Numbered from the stretch's first letter, positions 34,456 through 44,520 are shown. The stretch: 64,000 bases of DNA from Bacillota bacterium (GCA_029960955.1 JASBVS010000002.1:62001-126000); one strand, 5' to 3'. Numbers and translations: made by a program. The notes: generated from the letters alone by a model not told the origin.

Positions 34456-35436
34456 TTGAAGCGGCTCTACGGCGGCATCGACCTGGGAGGCAGCAAGATC
34501 GAGTCCGTGGTCTGCGACGAGGAGGGCCGGGTGCTCGCCTCCGAGCGGCGGCCGACCCCCGTGGAGTCGGCCGGCGCGCTCCTGGAGGGGCTGGCCGCCT
34601 CGCTGCGGGCGGCCTGCGCCACCGCGGGCGCCCGCCCGGAGGAGCTGGAAGGCGTGGGCCTCGGCGCGCCGGGGCCGCTGGACGCCGGCAGTGGTCTCCT
34701 CCTGGAACCGCCCAACCTGGGTGGTCTCCGCGACCTGCCGCTGGCGGAGCCGCTCGCGAGGATGCTGGGCGCGCCCTGCTTCCTGGAGAACGACGCCAAC
34801 GCGGCCGCGCTGGGCGAGTTCACCTTCGGGGCCGGCCGCGGCGTGCGGGACGGCGTCTACATCACTCTCAGCACGGGCATCGGCGGCGGGCTCGTCCTCG
34901 ACGGGCGGCTCTACCGGGGCGCCTCCGGCACCGCCGGCGAGGTCGGCCACATGATCCTCGAGCCGGAGGGTCCGCTCTGCGGCTGCGGCCGGCGGGGCTG
35001 CTGGGAGGCGCTGGCCTCGGGCCTTGCGCTGGCGCGCGAGGCGCGGGCCGCGCTGGAGCGGCTGCCCGCGGGGCCGGAGCGGGAGTGGTGGCTCGCACGC
35101 CTCTCGGGGCGGCTGGAAGCCGTCACCGCCCGCGACGTCTTCGCCGCCGAGGCGGCGGGCGTCGCCCCCGGCCCGGAGCTGGTGGAGCGGGAGGCCGGCT
35201 GGGTGGGCGTCGGCATGGCCAACCTGATCCAGCTCCTGGCGCCGCGGCGCATCGTCGTCGGCGGCGGGCTGAGCCGCGCCGGCGAGCGCCTGCTCGGCCG
35301 GGCGAGGGCGAGGGCGCTCGAGCTCGCCTTCGCCAGCGCGACGCGCGAACTGGAGATCGTCCCGGCGGAGCTGGAGGCGCCGGGGGCGGTCGGCGCCGCG
35401 GTGGTCGCCATGCGCCGGCTGCGAGGCGAGGCGTAG
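34456..35436 (+). CDS. ROK-family sugar kinase
   Basis: 'GGIDLGGSKIESVVCDEEG', 'LENDANAAALGE', 'STGIGGGLVLDG', 'CGCGRRGCWEALASG'. Confidence 0.9.
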   Translation: MKRLYGGIDLGGSKIESVVCDEEGRVLASERRPTPVESAGALLEGLAASLRAACATAGARPEELEGVGLGAPGPLDAGSGLLLEPPNLGGLRDLPLAEPLARMLGAPCFLENDANAAALGEFTFGAGRGVRDGVYITLSTGIGGGLVLDGRLYRGASGTAGEVGHMILEPEGPLCGCGRRGCWEALASGLALAREARAALERLPAGPEREWWLARLSGRLEAVTARDVFAAEAAGVAPGPELVEREAGWVGVGMANLIQLLAPRRIVVGGGLSRAGERLLGRARARALELAFASATRELEIVPAELEAPGAVGAAVVAMRRLRGEA

Positions 35437-35565
35437 GCGCCTCCGCGGCCGCCGCGGGCGGGAGGCCGCCCGGGACAGGCGGTATACGCGCTTCCGGGCG
35501 GTTCATATACTAAAGCGCCTTCTCGGCGCGAAACGGGGAGGTCGGGGGAGAGGAGGGAGAGGGGC

Positions 35566-36468
35566 GTGGAGACGATCCTGATCGGCACCTCGCTGGCCGC
35601 CGACGCCATCGCGGAACGGCTCCGCTTCGAGGCCGGCCTCGCTTCCGACGGCGGCTACCGGCTGGAGATCCGGTCCGAGCGGCGCGACCGCTGGGAGTTC
35701 CTCACCTGCCAGTTCGCCACGCCCTATCCCCTCACGGTGGAGACCACGCGCGCCATCCGCCACCTGGTGGCCGACGCCCTCTCCGACGTGATCGTCGAAC
35801 GGCTGGAGCCGGTCTGGCTCGACCGGGTGGTGGAGCGCAACTACGGCTACTTCGGTCAGCGCGCGCGGCGGGAGATCGCCAGGCTCGCCCGCGCCCGCTT
35901 CTACGGCAATCCGGAGGGCCGGCCGGGGCTCAGCTACCTGATCGCGCGGCGCTCCCAGGTCCTCGAACGGCTGAGCGACTTCCTGGAACGGCACGGCGAG
36001 GTGGTGGTGGACGGCTTCCTGCGCTTCCGCATGAAGGATTACGTCCAGCAGCTGGAGGACGCCGTCGACGAGGCGGTCGACGAGTACCTCAGCCGGCGGG
36101 AGGAGGAGGAGCTGATCCGCTTCCTGCACGAGGTCCTGAGCTCCAGGAAGCCCCGCCTGCCGGAGGTCCACGTGCTGGTCCGCCAGGGCGGTTCCTTCTA
36201 CCTGGCGGACGGCCGCCACCGCCAGCTCTCCCAGGAGCTGCTGGTCGACATGGGGGTGGAGCTGGGGGAGGAGACGGAGGTGGTCGACCTCCTCCTCAGC
36301 GCGCTCCTCTCCGTGGCTCCCGCCCGCGTCCTCCTGCACGGCGCCGAGCACCTGGATCCGCCGGCGCTGAGCATGGCGCAGGGCATCTTCGCGGAGCGGC
36401 TGGAACTCTGCCCGGGTTGCGCGTGGTGCCGCCGGGCCGTCTTCGGAGGGCGGCCGAGCCCCACCTGA
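35566..36468 (+). CDS. ytxC: YtxC-like sporulation protein
   Basis: 'FYGNPEGRPGLSYLIARRSQVLERLSDFLERHGEVVVDGFLRFRMKDY'; next to thrS region. Confidence 0.8.
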   Translation: METILIGTSLAADAIAERLRFEAGLASDGGYRLEIRSERRDRWEFLTCQFATPYPLTVETTRAIRHLVADALSDVIVERLEPVWLDRVVERNYGYFGQRARREIARLARARFYGNPEGRPGLSYLIARRSQVLERLSDFLERHGEVVVDGFLRFRMKDYVQQLEDAVDEAVDEYLSRREEEELIRFLHEVLSSRKPRLPEVHVLVRQGGSFYLADGRHRQLSQELLVDMGVELGEETEVVDLLLSALLSVAPARVLLHGAEHLDPPALSMAQGIFAERLELCPGCAWCRRAVFGGRPSPT

Positions 36469-36625
36469 AGAATGCCCCCGGCTTTCCGCTCGGGCTGGTC
36501 CGGGCGGCCCTGCCGGCTCCCCGACCGGCGCGGCGAGAGAAGAGAAGGGCGGCCGCGTCGCCCCGCCCGGCGGCGAGGATCGCGGCCGCCCGCCCCGCCG
36601 GCGTCGCCCGCGGGGGACCCGCCTC

Positions 36626-36868
36626 CTACTTCACCTTCCGCACGATGATCCGGTCGTAGCCCTCGTACTCCTCGACGCCGACGAACTCCTGGCCCGCCTT
36701 CTGGGCCCAGTTGGGGATGTCCCGCTTCGAGCCCTGGTCGGTGGAGAGAACGGCGATGGTGTCGCCGACGCTGGCCGAGCGGATGGCCCGGATCAGCTCC
36801 ATCATGGGTCCCGGGCAGAAGCTCCCGCGCGCGTCGATCTCCCTGGTCACCTGCATTCCTTCCGCCAT
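36626..36868 (-). CDS. TusA-family sulfur carrier protein
   Basis: 'REIDARGSFCPGPMMELIRAIRSASVGDTIAVLSTDQGSKRDIPNWAQKAG'. Confidence 0.9.
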   Translation of the reverse strand: MAEGMQVTREIDARGSFCPGPMMELIRAIRSASVGDTIAVLSTDQGSKRDIPNWAQKAGQEFVGVEEYEGYDRIIVRKVK

Positions 36869-36952
36869 CTCGTCACGCCTCCCGTGCGAGGGCCGGGGGG
36901 CCCCGCCGCTGCGGGCACGGCCGCCGGGCCGCGCGCCGCCCCCCGCAGGCCC

Positions 36953-37375
36953 TCAGATGAAGAGCGTCGAGGAAGCCTGCTGCGACATCTCGATGAACTC
37001 GCCCACCCCGATGATGTCCTCGATGACCGGTTCGAAGTCTTCCTTGGTCAACCCCATCAGGTCGGCGGTCATGGCGCAGGCATGGACGTGGACGTCGCCC
37101 AGCTCCTTCGCCTGGAGGAGCGTGTCGTACCAGTGGGGGACCTTCTTCTCCTGCATGAGGGCCATCATCGCGCCGGCCTGCTGCGCGTAGTCCTGGCTGA
37201 TCGCCTGCACCTTGTACGGCTCGCCCTTGCGGAAGGCCAGGAGGCCCCAGAACGTGAGGAAGATGTCGACGCGGACGTCGTTCATGACGGCCCCGGAGGC
37301 CATGATGGCCACCGGATAGAGCTTGTCGACGGTCCCGTCGAAGACCACCATGCAGAGGCGCTTCTGCTCGGCCAT
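36953..37375 (-). CDS. DsrE/DsrF-like family protein
   Basis: 'LCMVVFDGTVDKLYPVAIMASGAVMNDVRVDIFLTFWGLLAFRKG'. Confidence 0.85.
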   Translation of the reverse strand: MAEQKRLCMVVFDGTVDKLYPVAIMASGAVMNDVRVDIFLTFWGLLAFRKGEPYKVQAISQDYAQQAGAMMALMQEKKVPHWYDTLLQAKELGDVHVHACAMTADLMGLTKEDFEPVIEDIIGVGEFIEMSQQASSTLFI

Positions 37376-37471
37376 GCTCGTGGCTCCTCTCTCTCCGCCG
37401 GCCCGCAGGCCCGGCGGTTGATGGCGACAAGTCCGCACGCGAGCGGGGCGGCGAACCCGGGTGCCGGCAGG

Positions 37472-38128
37472 CTAGGAACCGGCCGGCTCTGGACTGCTTC
37501 GCCGCATCGCCTCCTCGCGCGCGCCGCGCCCTGCCCTGCGCAGGACCTCCAGGACCAGCTCGAGCCCGTCCTGGACGTCGGGATCGCGCAGGCGGGCCAT
37601 CAGGTGCCGCAGCTCGCCGCGCGGGCTGTGCCGTGGCGGCTGGCGGAGAACGCGGTCCACGTCGCCCAGCGCGGCCGGCAGCTGGCGGAAGAGCTCGCTC
37701 TCCATCAGCTGGTCCGCCACCTCCAGCAGCCGGGCGAGCGTGCGGGCCAGGGAGCCGACCAGCTCGGGCGTCGAAGCGCTCAGCGCCGTCCCCAGGAAGC
37801 CCAGCAGCTCCTCCACCCGCGCCAGCCCGCCGTCCTTCTCCATGCGCTCGACGCGATCGAGGAGGCGCTCCAGGGTCGGCAGCTCCTCCAGGAGCCGGTC
37901 GAGCAAGCCGGCCACCTCCGGGCGGGCCAGCCGGTCGGCCAGAGCCGCCAGCTCGCTGGTCATGCGCATCAGGCCGGAGAGCGTCTCCGGCGTCAGGGCG
38001 TCGGCGAAGGCGGTCACCGTTCCGGCCAGCTCCGCCACCGTCCGCGCCGTCCGCTCGTCCAGCGCCGGCGCGGCTCCGTCACTCCCGGCCACCGGGAGCG
38101 CCGTCTCCGGTTCCTCTTTCTCGGCCAC
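37472..38128 (-). CDS. DUF1641-like protein
   Basis: Repetitive helical 'LLDRLLEELPTLERLLDRVERMEKDGGLARVEELLGFLGTALSAST'; between SQR and DsrE genes. Confidence 0.7.
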   Translation of the reverse strand: MAEKEEPETALPVAGSDGAAPALDERTARTVAELAGTVTAFADALTPETLSGLMRMTSELAALADRLARPEVAGLLDRLLEELPTLERLLDRVERMEKDGGLARVEELLGFLGTALSASTPELVGSLARTLARLLEVADQLMESELFRQLPAALGDVDRVLRQPPRHSPRGELRHLMARLRDPDVQDGLELVLEVLRRAGRGAREEAMRRSSPEPAGS

Positions 38129-38165
38129 CCTGCGTCGCCTCCTTCCTGTCGACCGCCCGCCCCGC

Positions 38166-39308
38166 CTAGAGCAGCCCGCGCAACGAGAGCCAGTACATCT
38201 CGTTGTAGGCCAGCTTGAACCAGTGGATCATGGCGGCGGGCGAGGCGGGTCGCGGCGGGTTCCGGTAGTCGAAGGTGACGTAGGTGGCCTCCTCCAGCCC
38301 CGCCTCGATGAAGCAGAAGACCTTGCCGTCGTACAGCGTGGTGGGCGGCTCGCCGCGCAGCTCGTGCACCAGGTTGCGCGCCACCACCTCCGACTCGTAG
38401 TGGGCGACCGAGCCCGCCTTGGAGATGGGCAGGTCGGTGGCGTCGCCCAGCACGTAGATCCGCTCCTGCCCCTTCATGCGGAGCGTCCGGGGATCGGTGG
38501 GCAGCCAGCCCTCGGCGTCGCCCAGGCCCGAGTCGCGGACCACCTGCGCGCCCGTGTGCGGCGGGATGGCGACCAGCAGGTCGTACTCCACCTCCTCGCC
38601 CTCCAGGGTGAGGACCTTGTGCGCGCCGGGGTCGACGCTCTCCACGTTGAAGAAGGTCTCCCCGCGGATCTTCCGCTCCGCGAAGACCTTCTCCGTCCAC
38701 TCGGCCACCGCCTGGAGCGAGTGGAGGCGGGCGATGGGGTAGGTGTAGACCAGCTCGCTCTTCTCGCGCAGGCCCGCCCGCCGCAGGTAGTCGTCGAGGA
38801 TGAACATGAACTCCAGCGGCGCCACCGGGCACTTGTGGGGCACGCCGATGGCCATCAGCACGCGCCCGCCCCGGAATTCCTGCAGCGCCTTGCGCAGCCG
38901 GAGCGCCTCCGGCAGCGTGTAGAAGGAGTAGGCGCCCTCGCGCAGGCCGGGGATGGCGTCGAGGTCGGGATGCGAGCCGGTGGCGAGGACCAGGAAGTCG
39001 TACTCGACGCGCCGCCCGCTGGCGCACTCGACCAGCCGCTGCTCCGGCACGACGCGCACGGCCGGGTCGACCAGCAGCTGGACGCCCGGCAGGACGAGGC
39101 CGCTCTGCGGGCGGAAGAAGCCGTCCGGCTGCGCCTGGTCCAGGGCGATGTAGAGGAGTCCGGGCTGGTAGAGATGGCGGTCGCTGTCGCTGACGAGGAG
39201 GATCTCCAGCTCGCCGCGGTCCAGCTCCTGCCGCATCATGCGGGCGAGCCGGTTGGCGGCCATCATGCCGCCGTCGCCGGCCCCGAGGAAGACGACTCGC
39301 TGCGCCAT
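38166..39308 (-). CDS. Sulfide:quinone oxidoreductase-like flavoprotein
   Basis: 'RVVFLGAGDGGMMAANRLARMM', 'YDFLVLATGSHPDLDAIPGL', 'ERIYVLGDATDLPISKAGSVAHYESEVVARNL'. Confidence 0.85.
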   Translation of the reverse strand: MAQRVVFLGAGDGGMMAANRLARMMRQELDRGELEILLVSDSDRHLYQPGLLYIALDQAQPDGFFRPQSGLVLPGVQLLVDPAVRVVPEQRLVECASGRRVEYDFLVLATGSHPDLDAIPGLREGAYSFYTLPEALRLRKALQEFRGGRVLMAIGVPHKCPVAPLEFMFILDDYLRRAGLREKSELVYTYPIARLHSLQAVAEWTEKVFAERKIRGETFFNVESVDPGAHKVLTLEGEEVEYDLLVAIPPHTGAQVVRDSGLGDAEGWLPTDPRTLRMKGQERIYVLGDATDLPISKAGSVAHYESEVVARNLVHELRGEPPTTLYDGKVFCFIEAGLEEATYVTFDYRNPPRPASPAAMIHWFKLAYNEMYWLSLRGLL

Positions 39309-39354
39309 CGTCCCACGCTCCTTTGGCAGTCCGTGGGCGTTATAGTCTCTAGCG

Positions 39355-39368
39355 TACCCCACGGGGTA
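39355..39368 (-). promoter_or_regulatory. CsoR/CstR-type operator TACCCCACGGGGTA
   Basis: Perfect palindrome overlapping the expected -35 of the SQR promoter (minus strand TATAAC -10, AAAGGAG RBS). Confidence 0.6.
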
Positions 39369-39393
39369 TCGGGCCGCCAACCGAGACCCGTGC

Positions 39394-39422
39394 GACCCTA
39401 GGTGCCCGACCCTAGGGTGCCC
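39394..39422. repeat. Tandem 14/15-bp repeat GACCCTAGG(G)TGCCC
   Basis: Two adjacent copies 39394-39407 and 39408-39422. Confidence 0.6.
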
Positions 39423-39504
39423 GCCCCAGACGGGCGGTCGCGCCGCGCCCGGCCGGCTTGACAGCGCCTTGCGGCCCCGCTAGGCTCAGCTCACAGGCGA
39501 GGAA

Positions 39505-39753
39505 GTGCGCGGCGATGAACGGGGAGAGTACGGTCCGGAGCGGCCCCCAGAGAGGGCGCGGCCGCTGCGAAGCGCCCGGCCGCCGGACCGGAAGACCGCC
39601 CGCGAGCCCGCCCCCGAGGAATCGGCCCGCCGCGCGGGAGGGGCCGAGCAAGGGGGACGGGTGCGCCCGATACAGCGCAGGAGAGAGCGCGCCCCATGGC
39701 GCGAAGCAGGGTGGAACCGCGTCCAGCCGTCCCTTCGGGACGGTCTTTTTTTG
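39505..39753 (+). ncRNA. T-box riboswitch (Thr) with terminator
   Basis: AGGGTGGAACCGCG T-box at 39708; terminator CCGTCCC-TTC-GGGACGG + T7; TGGA fits a U discriminator. Confidence 0.9.
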
Positions 39754-39821
39754 CCCGGCCGGCGGCCGGGCGCCGCGGTCGCATCCCCGCACCGCGCCGG
39801 GGCCCGGGGAGGGTGAAGAGC

Positions 39822-41807
39822 ATGGAGGCTTCCCACGTACGTCCCGAGGCGGACGGCATGGGAGCGGAGCAGGCGGCGGAGGGTTCGATCCGTCTGCAGC
39901 TGCCCGACGGGAGCGAGCGGAGCTTTCCGGCGGGCGTCACGGCGGCGCAGGTCCTGGCCGCCACCGACCGGGAGCTGGCCCGGGAGGCGTTGGTCGCGCG
40001 CCTGGACGGCGAGCTGGTCGATCTCGGCCGGCCGCTGGAGAGGGGGGGACGGATCGACTTCCTGACCGCCCGCGACCCCGAGGGGCGCAAGGTGCTCCTC
40101 CACAGCGCCGCCCACCTGACCGCCCAGGCGGTCAAGCGGCTCTGGCCGGAGGCGAGGCTGGGCGTCGGACCGGCGCAGGAGGAGACGTACTACTACGACA
40201 TCGAGCTGCCCGAGCCGCTCGGCGCCGAGGACCTGCCCCGCATCGAGGAAGCCATGCGCGACATCGTCTCCGAGGACCTCCTCATCCGCCGGGAGGTGCT
40301 GACCAGGGAGGCGGCGCTGGAGCTCTTCACGCTGCGCGAGGAGCCGTACAAGCTGGAGATCATCCGCGAGCTGCCCGAGGGGGCGACCATCACCGCCTAC
40401 CGCCAGGGCGAGTTCGTCGACCTCTGCCGCGGCCCCCACGTCCCCTCGACGGGCGTCGTCCGCGCCTTCAAGCTGCTGGGCGTCGCCGGTTCGTACTGGC
40501 GCGGCGACGAGCACGGTCCGCGCATGCAGCGCATCACCGGGACGGCCTTCCGCAGCGCGGACGAGCTGGAGCACTTCCTCTGGCTGCGCGAGGAAGCCAG
40601 GCGTCGCGACCACCGCAAGCTCGGTCCGGAGCTCGACCTCTTCTCCTTCCACGAGGAGGCGCCCGGCTTCGTCTTCTGGCACCCCAAGGGGTGGACGCTC
40701 TACCGCCAGCTGGAGGCCTTCTCGCGCGAGCTGCAGCTGGCGGCCGGCTACCGGGAGGTGCGCACCCCGCAGGTCTTCCGGGCCGATCTCTGGAAGGTGT
40801 CGGGCCACTGGGAGCACTACCGCGAGAACATGTTCCTGATGGAGCGGGAGGAGGAGGTGCTGGGGCTGAAGCCGATGAACTGCCCCGCCCACTGCCTCCT
40901 CTACAAGGAGAAGACGCGCTCCTACCGCGACCTGCCGCTCCGCCTGATGGAGTACGAGGGGTTGGCGCGCTTCGAGCGCTCGGGTACCCTGCACGGGCTC
41001 CTCCGCGTCCGCGGCATGCACCAGGACGACGCCCACCTCTTCATCCGCGAGGACCAGATCCAGGAGGAGATCGCCCGCGTGCTGGAGCTGGTGGAGCGCG
41101 AGTACTCCACCTTTGGGATGCCGTACCGCATCCTCTTCTCGACGCGACCCGAGGACTACATGGGCGACCTGGCCACCTGGGAGCGGGCCGAGGCCGCACT
41201 CCGCGCGGCGCTGGAGGCCTCCGGCCGGCCCTACCGGATCAACGAGGGCGACGGCGCCTTCTACGGCCCCAAGCTGGACTTCATGGTGACCGACGCGCTG
41301 GGTCGCGAGTGGCAGTGCGCCACCGTCCAGCTCGACTTCCAGCTGCCCGAGCGCTTCGACCTGACCTACGTGGACGAGCAGGGCGAGTTGCGCCGGCCGG
41401 TCATCATCCACCGCGCCATCCTCGGCACGCTGGAGCGCTTCATCGGCATCCTGGTGGAGCACTACGCCGGCGACTTCCCTCTCTGGCTGGCGCCGGTCCA
41501 GGCGCGCATCGTGCCGGTGGCCGACCGCCACCTCGAGTACGCCCGCCGGCTGGAGCGGGAGCTGGCCGCCCGCGGGCTGCGAGTGGAGGTCGACGGGCGC
41601 AACGAGAAGCTCGGCTACAAGATCCGCCAGGCGGAGCTGGAGAAGATCCCCTACGTGCTGGTGGTGGGCGACCGGGAGGCGAGCGCCGGGACGGTCGCGG
41701 TCCGCAGCCGCGCCGCCGGCGACCAGGGTGCGCTTCCCTGGGAGGAGGTGGCCGGCAGACTGCTGGAGGAGGCGCGCGAGCGGCGCGCGCCGGCCGCGGA
41801 GCGTTGA
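39822..41807 (+). CDS. thrS: Threonyl-tRNA synthetase
   Basis: TGS domain, 'FVDLCRGPHVPSTG', 'MNCPAHCLLYK', 'RGMHQDDAHLF', 'WQCATVQLDFQLPERF'. Confidence 0.97.
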   Translation: MEASHVRPEADGMGAEQAAEGSIRLQLPDGSERSFPAGVTAAQVLAATDRELAREALVARLDGELVDLGRPLERGGRIDFLTARDPEGRKVLLHSAAHLTAQAVKRLWPEARLGVGPAQEETYYYDIELPEPLGAEDLPRIEEAMRDIVSEDLLIRREVLTREAALELFTLREEPYKLEIIRELPEGATITAYRQGEFVDLCRGPHVPSTGVVRAFKLLGVAGSYWRGDEHGPRMQRITGTAFRSADELEHFLWLREEARRRDHRKLGPELDLFSFHEEAPGFVFWHPKGWTLYRQLEAFSRELQLAAGYREVRTPQVFRADLWKVSGHWEHYRENMFLMEREEEVLGLKPMNCPAHCLLYKEKTRSYRDLPLRLMEYEGLARFERSGTLHGLLRVRGMHQDDAHLFIREDQIQEEIARVLELVEREYSTFGMPYRILFSTRPEDYMGDLATWERAEAALRAALEASGRPYRINEGDGAFYGPKLDFMVTDALGREWQCATVQLDFQLPERFDLTYVDEQGELRRPVIIHRAILGTLERFIGILVEHYAGDFPLWLAPVQARIVPVADRHLEYARRLERELAARGLRVEVDGRNEKLGYKIRQAELEKIPYVLVVGDREASAGTVAVRSRAAGDQGALPWEEVAGRLLEEARERRAPAAER

Positions 41808-41991
41808 CTCCGCTGCGAGCGGATGATAGACTGCGCGCGGCAAAGTGGTCCACGAAGCAGAAGCTTGGCTTCTCCCCTGCCGCCTGAGCGTGCAGGGCCA
41901 CCGGATCGGGTACGACCACGATGGACTGGATTCCGTCGGCGGTGGGCGCGGTGGCCCACCGCCTGTTCGCATCGTATGGGGGTGATGGAGC

Positions 41992-42594
41992 ATCGCCAGG
42001 GAGTTGCGGGTCAACCAGGCGATCCGGGCCCGCGAGGTGCGCGTCATCGACGAGGACGGTACGCAACTGGGGGTCTTCCTGACCCGGGAGGCGCTCCGCG
42101 TCGCGGCCGAACGGGGTCTGGACCTGGTCGAGGTGGCGCCCAACGCGACGCCGCCGGTCTGCCGCCTGATGGACTACGGCCGCTACAAGTACGAGCAGGC
42201 CAAGCAGGAGCGGGAGGCGCGGCGCCACCAACGGCTCGTCGACATCAAGGAAGTGAAGTTGCGACCCAACATCGACGACCACGACTTCGAGGTCAAGGTG
42301 CGCAACGCGGAACGCTTCCTTCGCGAGGGCAACAAGGTGAAGTGCACCGTCATGTTCCGGGGCCGCGAGATCGTCCACTCCTCGCTGGGCCTCGAGCTGC
42401 TCCAGCAGCTGCAGGGACGGGTGCAGGACCTGGCCGTCGTCGAGCAGGAACCCCGGGTCGAGGGCCGCAACATGGTGATGTTCCTCAGTCCCAAGCCCAG
42501 CGCGGTCAAGCAGCGGGCCGGTGGCCCGCAGCACGGCGACGAGGAGTCGAAGCCGGGCGGAGGCGGCGAGGCCGCCCGGGCCGGGGCCGAGTAG
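41992..42594 (+). CDS. infC: Translation initiation factor IF-3, probable AUC start
   Basis: 'IARELRVNQAIRAREVRVIDEDGTQLGVF'; only ATC 41992 sits behind the gggggtgatggag SD. Confidence 0.9.
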   Translation: MARELRVNQAIRAREVRVIDEDGTQLGVFLTREALRVAAERGLDLVEVAPNATPPVCRLMDYGRYKYEQAKQEREARRHQRLVDIKEVKLRPNIDDHDFEVKVRNAERFLREGNKVKCTVMFRGREIVHSSLGLELLQQLQGRVQDLAVVEQEPRVEGRNMVMFLSPKPSAVKQRAGGPQHGDEESKPGGGGEAARAGAE

Positions 42595-42634
42595 TCCGCC
42601 GGCGCCCGGTCTGGAAGAGGGGGGTCGTGACGGG

Positions 42635-42832
42635 ATGCCCAAGATGAAGACGCACCGGGGCGCCGCCAAGCGGTTCAAGGTGACCGCCAAGGGGCGTTTC
42701 GGGCGCCAGCGCGCCTACAACCACCACAACGCACGCACCAAGTCCAAGAAGCAGCTCCGCCGCCTGGAGAAGCCGGCCGTGGCGAGCGCGGCCGACGAGC
42801 GGCGACTGCGCCGGCTCCTGCCGGGAACCTGA
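42635..42832 (+). CDS. rpmI: 50S ribosomal protein L35
   Basis: 'MPKMKTHRGAAKRFKVTAKGRFGRQRA'. Confidence 0.97.
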   Translation: MPKMKTHRGAAKRFKVTAKGRFGRQRAYNHHNARTKSKKQLRRLEKPAVASAADERRLRRLLPGT

Positions 42833-42850
42833 TCCAGGGGAGGGGTCCGG

Positions 42851-43204
42851 ATGACTCGCGTCAAGGGCGGGCCGAAAAGCCGCCGCCGCCACAAGAAGAT
42901 CCTGAAGCTGGCCAAGGGCTACTTCGGCGGGCGCCACGCGCTCTTCCGCCCGGCCAACGAGACGGTCATGCACGCGCTGGCGCACGCCTACCGCCACCGG
43001 AGGCTCCGCAAGCGCGAGTTCCGGCGGCTCTGGATCGCGCGCATCAACGCCGCCGCCCGCCAGGACGGTCTCTCCTACAGCCGGTTGATCGCGGGGCTGA
43101 AGCGGGCCGGGGTGGCCATCAACCGGAAGATGCTGGCCGAGATGGCGGTCCGCGACCGGGCCGGCTTCGACCGGCTGGTGGAGCGGGCGCGCGCAGCGCT
43201 CTGA
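42851..43204 (+). CDS. rplT: 50S ribosomal protein L20
   Basis: '[32 protein letters not shown]'. Confidence 0.97.
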   Translation: MTRVKGGPKSRRRHKKILKLAKGYFGGRHALFRPANETVMHALAHAYRHRRLRKREFRRLWIARINAAARQDGLSYSRLIAGLKRAGVAINRKMLAEMAVRDRAGFDRLVERARAAL

Positions 43205-43209
43205 TCCGC

Positions 43210-44016
43210 GTGCGGGTCGAGAGCCCGGACAACCCGCGACTCCGCCACCTGCGCCGGCTGGCGCGCGACCGCCGGCTCCGGCACCGGGAGGGGCTGACCC
43301 TGGTGGAGGGCGTCCAGCTGGCGCGGGAGGCGCTGGCGGCGGGAGTGGAAGTGGAGCTGGCGGTGCTCGCGCCGGAGATGCTGGGAGAGGAGGAGGCCCG
43401 CGGCCTGGCCGCGGGCCTTCCTGCGGACCGGGTCGTCGAGGTTCGCCGCTCGCTCTTCCTCGCACTCAGCGAGCTGGAGAGCCCGCAGGGTGTGGCGCTG
43501 GTCGTGCGCATGCCGCCGCCCTGGGACGGCCGTGGCGGGCGGGGCGACCGCCCGCTGCTGGTGGTCGACCGGTTGCAGGATCCCGGCAACCTGGGCACGC
43601 TCCTGCGCGCGGCGGAGGCGATGGGCGGCCGCGCGGCCGTCCTCCTGCGGGGCACGGTGGACGTCTGGAGTCCGAAGGTGGTGCGGGGCTCCATGGGCGC
43701 CGTCTTCCGGCTGCCGCTCCGCTGGGACGTGGCCGAGGAGGCGCTCCTGGAGGAGCTGGCGGCCGGAGGCTGGCGCCTGCTGGCCGCGCTCCCGCGCGGC
43801 GGTCGCCCGCTCTGGGAGAGCCGGCTCGAGGGGCGGGTGGCCGTGGTGGTCGGGAACGAGGCCGAGGGCGTCTCCCCGCGCATCCGGCTGCGGGCGGAGG
43901 CGGTCACCATCCCCATGGAGGCGGGCGAGTCGTTGAACGCGGCCGTCGCCGGTGCCATGATTCTGTATGAAGCGGCGCGCCAGAGGGCTGCCGTACAGCA
44001 AAAAGCGATGCTATAA
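43210..44016 (+). CDS. SpoU/TrmH-family RNA methyltransferase
   Basis: 'VDRLQDPGNLGTLLRAAEAMG', 'VVGNEAEGVSPRI', 'IPMEAGESLNAAVAGAMILYE'. Confidence 0.92.
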   Translation: MRVESPDNPRLRHLRRLARDRRLRHREGLTLVEGVQLAREALAAGVEVELAVLAPEMLGEEEARGLAAGLPADRVVEVRRSLFLALSELESPQGVALVVRMPPPWDGRGGRGDRPLLVVDRLQDPGNLGTLLRAAEAMGGRAAVLLRGTVDVWSPKVVRGSMGAVFRLPLRWDVAEEALLEELAAGGWRLLAALPRGGRPLWESRLEGRVAVVVGNEAEGVSPRIRLRAEAVTIPMEAGESLNAAVAGAMILYEAARQRAAVQQKAML

Positions 44017-44102
44017 TGCGCACGTACGCGCCGCCGCCGAGGCGGACCCGAGACCGTCAGGGGCGGAGCAGGCGGTCTTTCCCGGAAGGGGGCAGTCCCA
44101 CC

Positions 44103-44198
44103 ATGCCGGCGGCCGACTTCTTCTGGGCGATCTTCGAGCGTACCGGTTCGATCCTGGCTTATTTGCTCTACCGGAGCCTGCTGGGCGGCAACGGGTAG
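44103..44198 (+). CDS. YqzL-like small protein
   Basis: 31 aa 'MPAADFFWAIFERTGSILAYLLYRSLLGGNG'. Confidence 0.65.
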   Translation: MPAADFFWAIFERTGSILAYLLYRSLLGGNG

Positions 44199-44209
44199 TC
44201 CGCCCGGAG

Positions 44210-44520
44210 CAGCGCCGCGATGAGGGGGAGAGTAGCGCGGTCCCGCGGCTCCAGGGAGGCCGGCCGCGACTGGAAGCCGGCTGCGGCGGTCCGCTGCGAA
44301 GTTCGCCCCCGAGCCGATCCTCCGAGGGGAGCGGCACGCATCCTCGCGTCCCTGCGGTGCCGCCGCCGGTAGGAGGGTCCGGGTGCGCCCGTTAGCGCGC
44401 GCAGAGCCTCGCGGGAAGGCTCGGGCGGTGCGCCCGCGGACGCGGGAGCGCGGCCGGTCGCCCGCGGGGGAAGCAGGGTGGTACCGCGGCTTGTTCCGCC
44501 CCTCGCGGGGCGGTTTTTTT
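44210..44520 (+). ncRNA. T-box riboswitch (Phe) with terminator
   Basis: AGGGTGGTACCGCGG at 44475; terminator CCGCCCC-TCGC-GGGGCGG + T7; TGGT fits an A discriminator. Confidence 0.9.
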
